NCBI GenBank assembly: GCA_041396585.1 | Contig: JAWKYG010000005.1 | Location: forward strand, 62,001-126,000 | DNA length: 64,000 nucleotides | Direction: 5' to 3' | Origin: JAUIAI01 sp041396585 | GTDB taxonomy: Bacteria; Pseudomonadota; Gammaproteobacteria; Burkholderiales; Burkholderiaceae_E | In this document: positions 45,390 to 54,078 of the stretch, piece by piece | How positions within the stretch are numbered: the stretch's first letter is position 1 | Layout of the letters: each line of letters starts with the position of its first letter | Notes under the pieces: model-generated | Told to the model about the DNA's origin: nothing | Database searches by the model: none | What the model saw: the letters and a program-made list of their open reading frames with translations, nothing else | Position numbers and translations under genes: made by a program

Positions 45390-46819
45390 GATTGGTCCGG
45401 TCTCGGCGCGGGCGCAGGGATCGTCACTTCCACCTGCCATTGCCCGTCGGCGCCCGCGCCCATGCGGTAGCAGCCGTTCAGGGCCTCGACGCGATCTCGC
45501 AGCCCCAGAGTACCGAGCCCCGGCCGGCTTCCCGCGCTGTTGTCGAACCTGCCATCGTTCCAGACGCGCAGGGTGATCCAGTCGCGCATGTCGCGAGGCT
45601 CGGTCCTCAGCATGATGCCGATGTGATTGCAGGCGCCATGCTTGATGGCATTGGTCACCGACTCCTGGACGGCACGAAATAACGTGGTATCGATGGCTTC
45701 GGAGCGGCCCGAGGCGATGGGCGACATATGCAGGGTGAAGCGCAGCGGGCGTGGCTGAGCCAGGCGCTGGGACTCGCAGAAGCCGGCGATGGCATCGAGC
45801 AGCCCGAGGGTTTCGAGTTCCGGTGGATGCAGGGTCTCGAGCATCAATCGAACCCGTTGCACGGTGCGTGCGACATGCTCGCCGATCGCCGCGATCGGCC
45901 CTTCATAGTCGGCCAGCACGGGATCGCGCGCCACCGCTGCCTGCAACAGTGCGACGTTGGGTTGGATGGCAACCAGGTAGGGAGACAACTCGTCGTGAAG
46001 ATCGTGCGCGATGCGGCGCCGGGTCGTTTCCTCGACCTCGATCAGTGTGTCGGTCAATTTCTCGCGCATCCGGCTGGTGTCGCGAATCATCGCGGCGGCG
46101 CGGTTGAAGTCCGCGGGTAGTTGATCGAACTCCGAGATCGCCATCGGCGCAAGGCGTGCCTGCGGATCGCCAGCGCCCAAGGCGGTCAGGGCCTCGGAGA
46201 TCCTCGCCAATGGTCGCATCGCGCGGCGGACGGCCCAGAAGGTCAGCAGCGTCAGCGCGAGCGTGACCACACCGATCATGATCAGGTCGGCGAGAATGAG
46301 GCTGTGTCGCTCCTCGATTTCATCGGCGGGGCGCGGCATCACGAAGAAGGATCCGATGCGCGTTCCCTTGAAGGTCGCTTCACGGACGAGCGCATCGGGC
46401 CAGTCTCTCGGCGCGAACCATGCCTCTGCCGGCATTCCCGGCATGGCTGGTTCCTCACCTGTCGCCGACATCGGCGCAAAACGTACGGAGATGTGCCGTA
46501 CGCCTTCAAACCGCGTCAGGAGTGCGTGCACGGCCTCGTCCGGGCCTGCGACCAGAGACGGGTCCGCACCCAGCTCGGCCGGGATGGCGGCCAGCGCCAG
46601 ACGCTGGTTCGACACGATCTCGGTCATGGTTTCGCTGAAGAGGTGCCAGGTTCGCCAGACCGAGCCAGAGGCAACCAATAGCGCCATCGCGCCGGCCACC
46701 ACCAGCGTTAGACGAACGGCCAGGCTGCGCAGGGGGCCGCGCCGCCACCAGGATCCGGCAACGGGAAGACTTCCCGGATCGCTTCGGGAAGTTGTTCGTA
46801 TTGGGTTCACGGCTGCCAC
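45386..46819 (-). CDS. Sensor histidine kinase, NarX/UhpB (HisKA_3) type
   Basis: 477 residues. Two membrane helices (about 33-52 and 176-196) flank a periplasmic domain of about 120 residues; HAMP follows (RRAMRPLARISEAL). The HisKA_3 box is TTRRRIAHDLHDELSPYLVAIQ in two parts (RRRIAHDLHDELSPYL with the phospho-acceptor His), and the ATPase region has VQESVTNAIKHG and GLGTLGLRDRVEALNG. The sensor domain is Met/Pro-rich (PMSATGEEPAMPGMPAE), a point to check for metal binding. GTG start at 46819. Intergenic 46820-47084 (265 nt) before the receptor holds no gene. Confidence 0.9.
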   Translation of the reverse strand: MAAVNPIRTTSRSDPGSLPVAGSWWRRGPLRSLAVRLTLVVAGAMALLVASGSVWRTWHLFSETMTEIVSNQRLALAAIPAELGADPSLVAGPDEAVHALLTRFEGVRHISVRFAPMSATGEEPAMPGMPAEAWFAPRDWPDALVREATFKGTRIGSFFVMPRPADEIEERHSLILADLIMIGVVTLALTLLTFWAVRRAMRPLARISEALTALGAGDPQARLAPMAISEFDQLPADFNRAAAMIRDTSRMREKLTDTLIEVEETTRRRIAHDLHDELSPYLVAIQPNVALLQAAVARDPVLADYEGPIAAIGEHVARTVQRVRLMLETLHPPELETLGLLDAIAGFCESQRLAQPRPLRFTLHMSPIASGRSEAIDTTLFRAVQESVTNAIKHGACNHIGIMLRTEPRDMRDWITLRVWNDGRFDNSAGSRPGLGTLGLRDRVEALNGCYRMGAGADGQWQVEVTIPAPAPRPDQS

Positions 46820-47084
46820 GCGCTACTCTCCATGCTGCCCCGGGACATCAACAATTCTATCGATGCGCTGTGTCCGGGTCGTGGCCGCCAAAGCCCTCGG
46901 ACTCCGCCTGCCAGACGTGCTTCCGAACCGGTGCCGGGGCGTGTCGACCGCTGTCCGGGTACGTTGGGCACGAGTGAGCCCAGGGACGGCGGGGCCCGGC
47001 TGCCCCGCGTCAGCCATATCCAATGACCACAGAGACGGAGCCGGCGCGGTTGCGCCTGGCTGCCCACCGAGGAGGAATCGAGCA

Positions 47085-49325
47085 ATGCGACGCAGGATGC
47101 AGCCTGGTAACAGCTGGTTCACGCTGATCATCGCCACGGGGCTGCTGATGCAGTGGCCGGTACATGCCCAGGAAAAGCTCGAGCAGATCGACGTCGTGGG
47201 AACGACGCCCCTGCCTGGCGCCGCGGCGCCGCGATCGACGATGCCGGCCAATGTCCAGACCGTCACGGGACGTCAACTGGGCGAGCAGCGCTCGTCGACC
47301 TTGGCCGACTACTTGAACCGCAATGTGGGTGGCGTTCATCTCAACGAGGCTCAATCGAACCCGTATCAGCCGGACATGACTTATCGCGGATTCGTGGCGT
47401 CGCCGTTGCTTGGCAACCCGATCGGTCTGTCCGTCTATGTCGACGGCGTGCGCGTGAACGAATCATTCGGCGATACCGTGCTCTGGGATCTGATCCCTTC
47501 GGCAGCTATCGACAGCACGGACCTCATCCCGGGTTCCAATCCTGTGTTCGGTCTGAACACCCTCGGCGGCGCCCTGAACGTGCGGATGCACAGTGGCCGC
47601 TCTGCCCCCGGGGGCAGCCTGCTGTTCGAAGGTGGTTCGTTCGGGCGAGCCTCGGTGCAGGCGACCTATGGTCTGGCTGCCGATGGCATGGATTTCTTCG
47701 TGAGCGCGGAATCGATCGAGGAAGACGGCTGGCGTAGCCAGTCGCCCAGTGCGGTTCGGCGGGTCTTCGGCAAGCTCGGGTTCACGAGCGGCAACACCGA
47801 TGGCTGGGTGTCGTACAGCCTCGCCGATAACAGCCTCACGGGCAACGGGTTGATGCCCGAGTCCTTTCTGCGTCGCGAGCCCCGGGGCGTTTATACGTAC
47901 CCGGATCAGACCCGCCCGGACCTGTCCTTTGTCAATACTGGCGTGACGCACTATCTCAGCGACACATTGACCCTGAGCGCGAACGCCTATCGGCGCCGGC
48001 TCGATTTGACCACCGCCAATGGCGATGCCGAGTTCGACGACGGTGATACGCCGGGCGACGTTGCAGACGACGCCTATGAGGCCGAGTTTCGCCGCACGCA
48101 CACGAGGCAGACCACCACTGGCCTCGGTCTCCAGCTGGCCGGTGATCAGGAACTCGTCGGGGCACGCCATCGCTGGGCGGCCGGCATGAATTTCGATCGA
48201 GGCGACGCCAGGTTCAGCCAGTCCGAGCAGGAAGGGGAATTCACCGCCGATCGCGGTGTCGAGCCCGAGGGCGACCCCGTGCTCGACACCGACATCGACG
48301 GGACTACCCGTTACCGTAGCCTGTATCTGAGTGATACCGTGACGCTTGGCGAGCGTCTGGATGTCACGGTGTCGGGGCGCTACACCCGCGCCGAAGTCAC
48401 GATTGCCGATCGCTCGGGGAACGAACCGGATCTGAACGGCTCGCACGTGTTCAGCCGCTTCTCGCCTTCGATTGGAGCGACCTACCGGCTGGCGGGGGCC
48501 ATGTCGGTGTATGGCGGCTATAACGAAGGGTTTCGTGCGCCGACACCCGTCGAGCTGACCTGCGCCGATCCTGACGATCCCTGCGCGCTGCCGGTGGCCT
48601 TCGTGGCTGATCCGCCGCTCGAACCGGTGGTCGCCCGGACTTTCGAGGCCGGGATCCGTGGTGGCGGTAAGGGCATTTCCTGGCATGCCGGCGTGTTTCA
48701 GACCAATCTCTCGGACGACATTCTGTTCACATCGACAGGCGCGAGCCAAGGCTTCTTCGCCAACGTGCCCAAGACGCGGAGACGCGGCCTCGAGCTCTCC
48801 GTGAGCGGCAGTCGATCGTCATTCGACTGGTTCGCGCACTATTCGTTCGTGCGGGCGACCTACGGGTCGGATGTGCAGCTGTTCAACCCGGTGGCCAGTG
48901 ATGCCGATCCGACCCAGCCGGGCACCATCGACGTACAAAAAGGCGATCGCCTGCCGGGCATGCCGGAGCATCTGCTGAAGGTCGGGGTCGACCTGAAGGT
49001 GAGCAGCGAGTTCACACTGGGTACGACAATGAATGTCGTCGTTGGGCAGTTCCTGCGCGGTGACGAGAGCAATCAGCGCGAGCGGCTCTCGGGGTATGCC
49101 GTCTTTAATTTGCGTGCCGACTATCGAACGCGCTCTGGCTGGCGACTGTTCGCGCGCATCGACAATCTCTTCGATCGGGATTACCACACCCTTGGCGCCT
49201 ACAACCGGGTGGCATTCAACGATGCCAGCGAGCCACTCGAGGGTGTCGGTATCGGCCCCGTCGAGCGATTCCTGTCGCCGGGCGCGCCCCGTTCACTATG
49301 GTTGGGCTTCGAGCACCGTTTCTGA
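47085..49325 (+). CDS. TonB-dependent outer-membrane receptor
   Basis: 746 residues with a signal peptide (about 1-28, ending PVHAQ). A likely TonB box (EQIDVVG) follows, then a plug domain (NPYQPDMTYRGFVASPLLG, DGVRVNESFGDTV, GLNTLGGALNVRM) and a 22-strand barrel ending in Phe (LWLGFEHRF). The plug is of a widely distributed receptor branch with the QPD-YRGF-ASPLLG block; the ligand is unknown. Start ATG 47085 is behind GAGGAGGAA, which excludes longer in-frame starts. Convergent with tonB and divergent from the NarX-type kinase. Confidence 0.93.
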   Translation: MRRRMQPGNSWFTLIIATGLLMQWPVHAQEKLEQIDVVGTTPLPGAAAPRSTMPANVQTVTGRQLGEQRSSTLADYLNRNVGGVHLNEAQSNPYQPDMTYRGFVASPLLGNPIGLSVYVDGVRVNESFGDTVLWDLIPSAAIDSTDLIPGSNPVFGLNTLGGALNVRMHSGRSAPGGSLLFEGGSFGRASVQATYGLAADGMDFFVSAESIEEDGWRSQSPSAVRRVFGKLGFTSGNTDGWVSYSLADNSLTGNGLMPESFLRREPRGVYTYPDQTRPDLSFVNTGVTHYLSDTLTLSANAYRRRLDLTTANGDAEFDDGDTPGDVADDAYEAEFRRTHTRQTTTGLGLQLAGDQELVGARHRWAAGMNFDRGDARFSQSEQEGEFTADRGVEPEGDPVLDTDIDGTTRYRSLYLSDTVTLGERLDVTVSGRYTRAEVTIADRSGNEPDLNGSHVFSRFSPSIGATYRLAGAMSVYGGYNEGFRAPTPVELTCADPDDPCALPVAFVADPPLEPVVARTFEAGIRGGGKGISWHAGVFQTNLSDDILFTSTGASQGFFANVPKTRRRGLELSVSGSRSSFDWFAHYSFVRATYGSDVQLFNPVASDADPTQPGTIDVQKGDRLPGMPEHLLKVGVDLKVSSEFTLGTTMNVVVGQFLRGDESNQRERLSGYAVFNLRADYRTRSGWRLFARIDNLFDRDYHTLGAYNRVAFNDASEPLEGVGIGPVERFLSPGAPRSLWLGFEHRF

Positions 49326-49393
49326 CCCGCACACCGCTTGTGCGGCGGCCGACGCCGGCCGGTAGATCGGCTCTGCCGGCTGCGGCGCAGGGG

Positions 49394-50665
49394 TCAGCGC
49401 AGACGAAAGCCGATGGGCACGGCGAACCAGGCCTCCTGCCCGCTCAGGTAGATCGGCGGAGGTGCCGGGAAGGGACTTGCACGGTCGATGCTTTCGAGGG
49501 CGGCCTGATCGAGTATGCCGATCCCGGATGACTCCAGGATCTCGCGCGCCAGAACTGTGCCGTTCGCATCGAGCTGAAAGCGCACGACGACCGTGCCCTC
49601 GAGGCGCCGCTGACGGGCGCGCATCGGATAGCGCTGATTGCCGCGCAATGCGTCGATCAGGCGCGCCCGATACTGCATGCGCTCCTCGTTCGAACGTTCC
49701 TGCTCGGCGCCGGTATCGGCTGTCACTGATTCAGAGCCACCGTCGCCGGCCGCCGTGCGGCGGTCGTCGGTCTCGGGAATCGCCCGCGTCGACGATGGTT
49801 CGGCGGAGGTCACCGTGGGTGGGTCGGCCGCCAGCGAGGGAGCGGGGGCTGGCGTCGGCAATGGTTTGGGTGCAGGTTTCGGCGCAGGCACCGGCGCAGG
49901 CACCGGCGCAGGGGCCTGCGTGGGCTTGAGCTCGCTTTCGGGCTCTGCTTTGGGCTCCTCCCGGGCCCGTGGCCTGGCTGGTGCGTCTGGCCGGAGTTCT
50001 TGGGCGCGCACTGCAGTATCGGGGCGAAGCAGCTCCGCCCGGGAAATCTGTATCCGCGGCTCGGCCGGCTTCGGCGGAATGCTTTCGCTGGCCTTTGGCG
50101 GCAGCGGTGCCATCGCCACCGGATCGGCGATCCTGGCAGGGGCGGGCTTTTGCAACGGTGTGGGGGCGGCCGATACGGCGCGCGTCACGGATCGGGTGCC
50201 CGCTGGTCCGGCCCGGGAGGCGGTGTCTGGCGGGATGATCTGCGCCAGCGCAATTGGCGGACCCTGCGCGGGCAGCGGGGCAATCGTGCCGCTGACCGGC
50301 CTGGCGGGAGCCGTGCCTGTCACGACCTGATCGGCGCGACGCACTTCCGGCTGCACCGGGCGGACCGTTTCCGCCGCCGGGGGCCTCGGCATGCGCGCGT
50401 CTGCCAGTGTCGGAGGTTGCGACACCGTTTCAGTCTGGGGCCGGATGCTCGTGGCCATCGACGCGGGTGCGATCGACGCGGCTCGGGTGGGCGCGCCGAG
50501 CGGGTCACCGGCCAGCCGTAATGACGGCGTCTGGGTCAGATCCTCGACCCGGGGAGACCAGTAGTTGAAGAGTGTCGCGAGCAGAACGGCCTGCGCGAGC
50601 GCTGCGATCGGCAGGGCGACCAGCCAGTGGCTGGCGCGAATTCGTCGCGGCGACGTCGTGACCAC
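49394..50665 (-). CDS. tonB: Energy transducer TonB, long proline-rich form
   Basis: 423 residues. One N-terminal helix (LVALPIAALAQAVLLATLF), a very long Pro/Ala/Thr-rich spacer with a Pro-Ala-Val/Lys repeat near 49855-49915, and a C-terminal TonB domain (YPMRARQRRLEGTVVVRF ... SSGIGILDQAALESIDRASP). Couples proton motive force to outer-membrane transport. Longer than typical TonB (about 240-300 residues) because of the spacer. Last gene of the reverse operon, 3 nt after the second exbD. Confidence 0.92.
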   Translation of the reverse strand: MVTTSPRRIRASHWLVALPIAALAQAVLLATLFNYWSPRVEDLTQTPSLRLAGDPLGAPTRAASIAPASMATSIRPQTETVSQPPTLADARMPRPPAAETVRPVQPEVRRADQVVTGTAPARPVSGTIAPLPAQGPPIALAQIIPPDTASRAGPAGTRSVTRAVSAAPTPLQKPAPARIADPVAMAPLPPKASESIPPKPAEPRIQISRAELLRPDTAVRAQELRPDAPARPRAREEPKAEPESELKPTQAPAPVPAPVPAPKPAPKPLPTPAPAPSLAADPPTVTSAEPSSTRAIPETDDRRTAAGDGGSESVTADTGAEQERSNEERMQYRARLIDALRGNQRYPMRARQRRLEGTVVVRFQLDANGTVLAREILESSGIGILDQAALESIDRASPFPAPPPIYLSGQEAWFAVPIGFRLR

Positions 50666-50668
50666 GAA

Positions 50669-51100
50669 TCAGCGTGCCCGCTGGGTGACCAGGCGCACGC
50701 TGTCCGCTTGTGCTGCGCGGATGGCAGCGAGAACCGGGGCCAGGCGTACGAATGCAAGATGCCGGTCGGCGTGAATCTCGATCGCCCGTATGTCGCCGGG
50801 CCGGCCGGCGGCCCAGCGGGTCTGCAGGGCCGCGGTCAGGGCTGCGGGCTCGATGCTGGTCGAATCGATGTACAGCTCGGGCCCGGCCATCACTATGCGC
50901 ACGGCGCCTGCGCTCTGGCGCCCGGCAGTGTCGGCGACTGGGCGCTCGAGCATGACAGGGTCTGCCGGCCGTACCGTGCCAGCCAGCATGAAGAAGATCA
51001 GCATCAGAAAGACGATGTTGATCAGGGGCACGAGCCGTGAATCCGCGTCACCCCGTGTCCGCGGAGCCTGTGCCAGACGAATTCTCGTGCGTGTGATCAC
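50669..51100 (-). CDS. ExbD-like biopolymer transport protein without the transmembrane Asp
   Basis: 143 residues in ExbD topology: one N-terminal helix and a periplasmic domain. In ExbD the membrane Asp (LIDVVF in the neighbour) is the proton-translocating residue; here the equivalent motif is PLINIVFLMLIFFMLAG with Asn. It may still form a mixed or regulatory dimer with the other ExbD. GTG start at 51100 overlaps the preceding gene by 4 nt (GTGA). Confidence 0.88.
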   Translation of the reverse strand: MITRTRIRLAQAPRTRGDADSRLVPLINIVFLMLIFFMLAGTVRPADPVMLERPVADTAGRQSAGAVRIVMAGPELYIDSTSIEPAALTAALQTRWAAGRPGDIRAIEIHADRHLAFVRLAPVLAAIRAAQADSVRLVTQRAR

Positions 51101-51525
51101 GGCACCAGTTCGATCGCCGTTCGACTCGATGCGCTGAGCATTCCCCCGCAGTCGGGAGTCTTGTCGTCGCCTGTTTCGCAGAGCAAGACCTCGTTGATCA
51201 GGATCCGGCCGACCGCCTGGCACTCGCTGCCCATGTCGAATACCTTGAGGCGCGTTTTGTGTGCGGGCAGGGGGGCCGTTTCGAGCAGGATGCGCTGGGC
51301 GATGATGCCGTCCGGATCGAAGCCGACCAGGTCGAGCTGAAGATTCCTGAATGTGCTTGAGGTTCGGTTCTCGATCACCAGGTACATGCGGCAGGCGCCA
51401 TCGATCTGTTCGGCCTTGTTCAGCTCCAGATGGACGCCTGATGTCGTTTGCGCCCCGGCGTGACCGGTGAATGCAAGCAGCAGGCACGTACTGATTGCCG
51501 ATAGGCGGCTATGGTTGGTGATCAT
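51097..51525 (-). CDS. Exported Cys-containing protein between two exbD genes
   Basis: 142 residues. A signal peptide (about 1-25, ending GHAGAQ) precedes a mature domain with alternating beta-like segments and four Cys (ACRMY, SECQ, LLCET, DCGGM), likely two disulfides. The segment VHLELNKAEQIDGACRMYLV with ENRTSSTFRNLQLDLVGFD is immunoglobulin-like in look. No named family recognised. Being inside the Ton operon it may dock on ExbD/TonB or on the receptor; that is inference. Confidence 0.78.
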   Translation of the reverse strand: MITNHSRLSAISTCLLLAFTGHAGAQTTSGVHLELNKAEQIDGACRMYLVIENRTSSTFRNLQLDLVGFDPDGIIAQRILLETAPLPAHKTRLKVFDMGSECQAVGRILINEVLLCETGDDKTPDCGGMLSASSRTAIELVP

Positions 51526-51527
51526 GA

Positions 51528-51986
51528 TCAGTCTCCTGATGGGGCCGGGTTTCTCAGGGTGGGCGTGGGAAGGTCGGCGGCGCGAATGGTCTCGAGCGTG
51601 TCGATCAGGCGCTGTAACGCCACTGAATCGCCGACATCCAGGATCACGTGCTCAATTTTGTACCGGCCCCGGCCCACCGCGCGCAGCGCCGCGGCCAGGT
51701 CATCGGCGCGCATGGCACGGCCGGACACCAACACCTGTTCGGCGCGCAAACTGATCAGGAGTGTCCGTCCCTTCGACGAGGTCGCGCCGGGGGATGCTTC
51801 GGCATCACTTCCGATGATCTCGATGAAGCGCCACTGTCCGAAGCTGGTCGCCAGCATGAAGAACAGCAAGAGAATGAATACCACGTCGATCAGCGGGGTC
51901 AGCCCCAGGCTCGGCCGCCTGCGGGGTGCGGCGCGAATCGCCAGCGCGGGCAGGGTCTGGGTCGTTCGGGCGAACTCAGGCTGCAT
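51528..51986 (-). CDS. exbD: ExbD biopolymer transport protein
   Basis: 152 residues. Standard ExbD: a short cytoplasmic N-terminus, a helix with the conserved Asp (GLTPLIDVVFILLLFFMLAT), then a periplasmic domain. With ExbB it forms the proton-driven motor of the Ton system. The start ATG 51986 overlaps the exbB end by 11 nt. 2 nt separate it from the Cys-containing exported protein gene downstream. Confidence 0.92.
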   Translation of the reverse strand: MQPEFARTTQTLPALAIRAAPRRRPSLGLTPLIDVVFILLLFFMLATSFGQWRFIEIIGSDAEASPGATSSKGRTLLISLRAEQVLVSGRAMRADDLAAALRAVGRGRYKIEHVILDVGDSVALQRLIDTLETIRAADLPTPTLRNPAPSGD

Positions 51987-52722
51987 CTGGAATGATGAAT
52001 CCCGCGTCATCGATGTCGGCGCTGGCGACGGTCTGGGCGCCCATGCCTCCCGTGAATACGCGGGTCGCCGCGTCCTCGATCGCATGAGCCAAGCGCTCGA
52101 CGGTGCTATCGAGCCATCCGTGCACGACAGTCACCGGTATGGCCACGGCAAGCCCCACCGCCGTCGTCATGAGTGCCTGCCAGATACCGCCCGACAGGAC
52201 GCCGGGGTCAACCTGGCTGCCCGATGCCTGCAGCGCCTGAAAGGCTTCGATCATGCCTACGACAGTACCGAGCAGGCCCAACAAGGGGCTCAGAGTGGCG
52301 ATCAGCTCGAGTGGGCGCAAATAGCTGCGCAAGCCCACCAATTCGGCATTTGCGACCCGGGTCGTTTCCTCTCGCACGGTTTCCACGGGGTGTGACCTCG
52401 AAATGCCGGTCATAGCCACACGCACGGCCCGTGCCACGGGGTGATCCACTCCGTTGAGACGGCGGACTGCATCCCGTCTGCCCGTACCCCACGCATTCAG
52501 TGCCTCTTCGGTCTCTCGCAGTGCGCGACCGCCGAGGCCACGAAAATGCCAGAGCTTTATCAGCACGATGGCCGTGGCAATCAGGGCCATGAACATCAGG
52601 ATCCAGACGATCGGGCCACCGAGATCCAGCCACTGACGGGCATCGGCAAGCAATGCGGCCTCGAATGAGTCTGTCGACGAGGCTAATGCAGCTACGCCAT
52701 TCGCGGGTTGCCCCTGATCCAT
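51976..52722 (-). CDS. exbB: ExbB/MotA/TolQ-family proton channel protein
   Basis: 248 residues. Three membrane segments: about 37-60 (PIVWILMFMALIATAIVLI), and two more in LSPLLGLLGTVVGMIEAFQA and GIWQALMTTAVGLAVAIPV, the conserved MotA/TolQ/ExbB pattern. Pentameric channel partner of ExbD. First recognisable gene of the reverse exbB-exbD-orf-exbD-tonB operon. 125 nt separate it from the next reverse gene upstream. Confidence 0.93.
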   Translation of the reverse strand: MDQGQPANGVAALASSTDSFEAALLADARQWLDLGGPIVWILMFMALIATAIVLIKLWHFRGLGGRALRETEEALNAWGTGRRDAVRRLNGVDHPVARAVRVAMTGISRSHPVETVREETTRVANAELVGLRSYLRPLELIATLSPLLGLLGTVVGMIEAFQALQASGSQVDPGVLSGGIWQALMTTAVGLAVAIPVTVVHGWLDSTVERLAHAIEDAATRVFTGGMGAQTVASADIDDAGFIIPDAA

Positions 52723-52847
52723 GTCTCCTCCGTCAGCAGCCCGTCGCGAACGCGCGTCGGACTCAGCTTCGAGGGAGCAATGTTAGCCCACGTGTGATGT
52801 CGTGAGCGCCGGTGCTTGACGCAGGCCGACCGGCCGATGGCAGGGAA

Positions 52848-53243
52848 TTACCGGGGGATGTTCAGCTTGTACAGAACCTTGCGGCCGGGCTCGACGCCAA
52901 GGCCCAGCACCAGTTCGATCTGCCCGGCACTCACCGGCTCGGCCGATTGCAGGATCACGCGGTTGCTGGACTCCGGCTGCATGATCGTGAACAGATGTGG
53001 CGAGGGCGAGAAGCTGCCCGCGGGCGCCGTGGCGGCCAGCACCGAGAAGCTCACCGCGCTGATCGGTTCACCCGGCTCGGATGCGTAGGCGAGCTCGACC
53101 TTCAGTCGTTGGCCCTGCTGCGAGAGCACGCGTGCGTCGCCGGGATCGATGGCCATCGCCGGCATGGCGAGGCAGCTCAGGCCGAGCGCGGTCAGCCCGC
53201 GGGCCAGCGCCCGTCCGGTCTGGGAAGTGGATTGGCGGTTCAT
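52848..53243 (-). CDS. Exported protein resembling the FimV N-terminal domain
   Basis: 131 residues with a signal peptide (ending AMPAMA before IDPGDAR). The mature part has GQRLKVELAYASEPGEPI and a later VILQSAEPVSAGQIELVLGL pattern similar to the beta-sandwich N-terminal domain of FimV-type polar proteins, but it lacks the transmembrane and tetratricopeptide parts. The relation is weak and by pattern only. It could be the first gene of the Ton operon or independent. Confidence 0.6.
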   Translation of the reverse strand: MNRQSTSQTGRALARGLTALGLSCLAMPAMAIDPGDARVLSQQGQRLKVELAYASEPGEPISAVSFSVLAATAPAGSFSPSPHLFTIMQPESSNRVILQSAEPVSAGQIELVLGLGVEPGRKVLYKLNIPR

Positions 53244-53323
53244 CGGGTCGACTCCAAAGAGATTCTTCGATCATGCGCGCATGCGCGTTGCACACCCAGC
53301 GTCGACCGACCAGCGTGCCCGGA

Positions 53324-53329
53324 TACAAT
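53324..53329 (+). promoter_or_regulatory. -10 element of rnpB promoter
   Basis: TACAAT at 53324-53329, 8 nt before the apparent 5' end of the RNase P RNA at 53338. No convincing -35 (TCGACC at 53302 is the best at 16-nt spacing). Confidence 0.65.
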
Positions 53330-53337
53330 CTGGGCGG

Positions 53338-53743
53338 GAAGCGGGCCGGACGGTCGCCGGTTGCCACGGGTTCGCCCGTGCGGCGGGAGGAAGGTCCGGA
53401 CTCCACCGGGCAGGATGCTGGCTAACGGCCAGGCGTTCGGGGGCCGAAAGGTGCCCCGGGCGACGGAAAGTGGCGCAGAAAACATACCGCCGACGGCCGC
53501 TTTGCGGTCGGGTAAGGGTGAAAAGGCGAGGTAAGAGCTCACCGCGCGTCTGGTGACAGGCGTGGCAGGCAAAACCCCATCCGGAGCAACACCAAATAGG
53601 CGTGCATTCGCGCAAGCGAGCCGGACGGCCCGTCCGGGTACGCGGGTAGGTGGCTTGAGCAGCCGGGTAACCGGTTGCCTAGAGGAATGACCGTCACGTC
53701 GGTTCGCCGGCGGACAGAATCCGGCCTACAGGCTCGTTTCCCA
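53338..53743 (+). ncRNA. rnpB: RNase P RNA component, bacterial type A
   Basis: About 406 nt. The ends align with E. coli rnpB: 5' GAAGCGGGCC-GGACGGTCGCC and 3' GGACAGAATCCGGCCTACAG...CGTTTCCC. Conserved regions present are GGAGGAAGGTCCGGACTCC (53386-53404; the usual GAGGAAAGTCC here reads GAGGAAGGTCC), GGTAAGGGTGAAAAGGCGAGG (in two parts around 53513-53533), and ATAGGCGTGC. Catalytic RNA that matures tRNA 5' ends. Typical position directly before the dcw cluster in Gammaproteobacteria. Confidence 0.95.
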
Positions 53744-53850
53744 TGAATAATCTCCTCTGGCCTGGCGGCCGGCGGCCAACCTGCCGCCGGCGCCGTCCCG
53801 GGTGGCATCTGCGATAGCCCGATTTCGCCGCCATGCCGCGCGGCGCGGCC

Positions 53851-53874
53851 TTTTCGGGCCCGTTTTCGGGCCCG
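53851..53874. repeat. Tandem 12-bp repeat TTTTCGGGCCCG x2
   Basis: Two exact head-to-tail copies, 53851-53862 and 53863-53874, followed by GGCCCG. Its role is unknown; it may be part of a terminator-like region behind rnpB. Confidence 0.7.
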
Positions 53875-54078
53875 GGCCCGACCGCCGAACTATCGAATTT
53901 CGATCATGGCGTGCAACAGGCTCATCCGGCGAGCCTTTGGCGCTACTCGCCATACCCAAACTTCAAGTAACACTTTCGCTTTGAGGCGTAAACCGCTCAT
54001 TGCGTTCATCTTGACGTTTGTGCTCAAACTCGGGTAAGGGCCGGTCGAACCCGTAAGTGCCTGAAATTTAAGCGCAAC

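Noticed and set aside
49855..49920. Repeat array (CRISPR-like) in tonB
   Set aside because: It is an in-frame proline-alanine coding repeat of the TonB spacer, not spacers between constant repeats.
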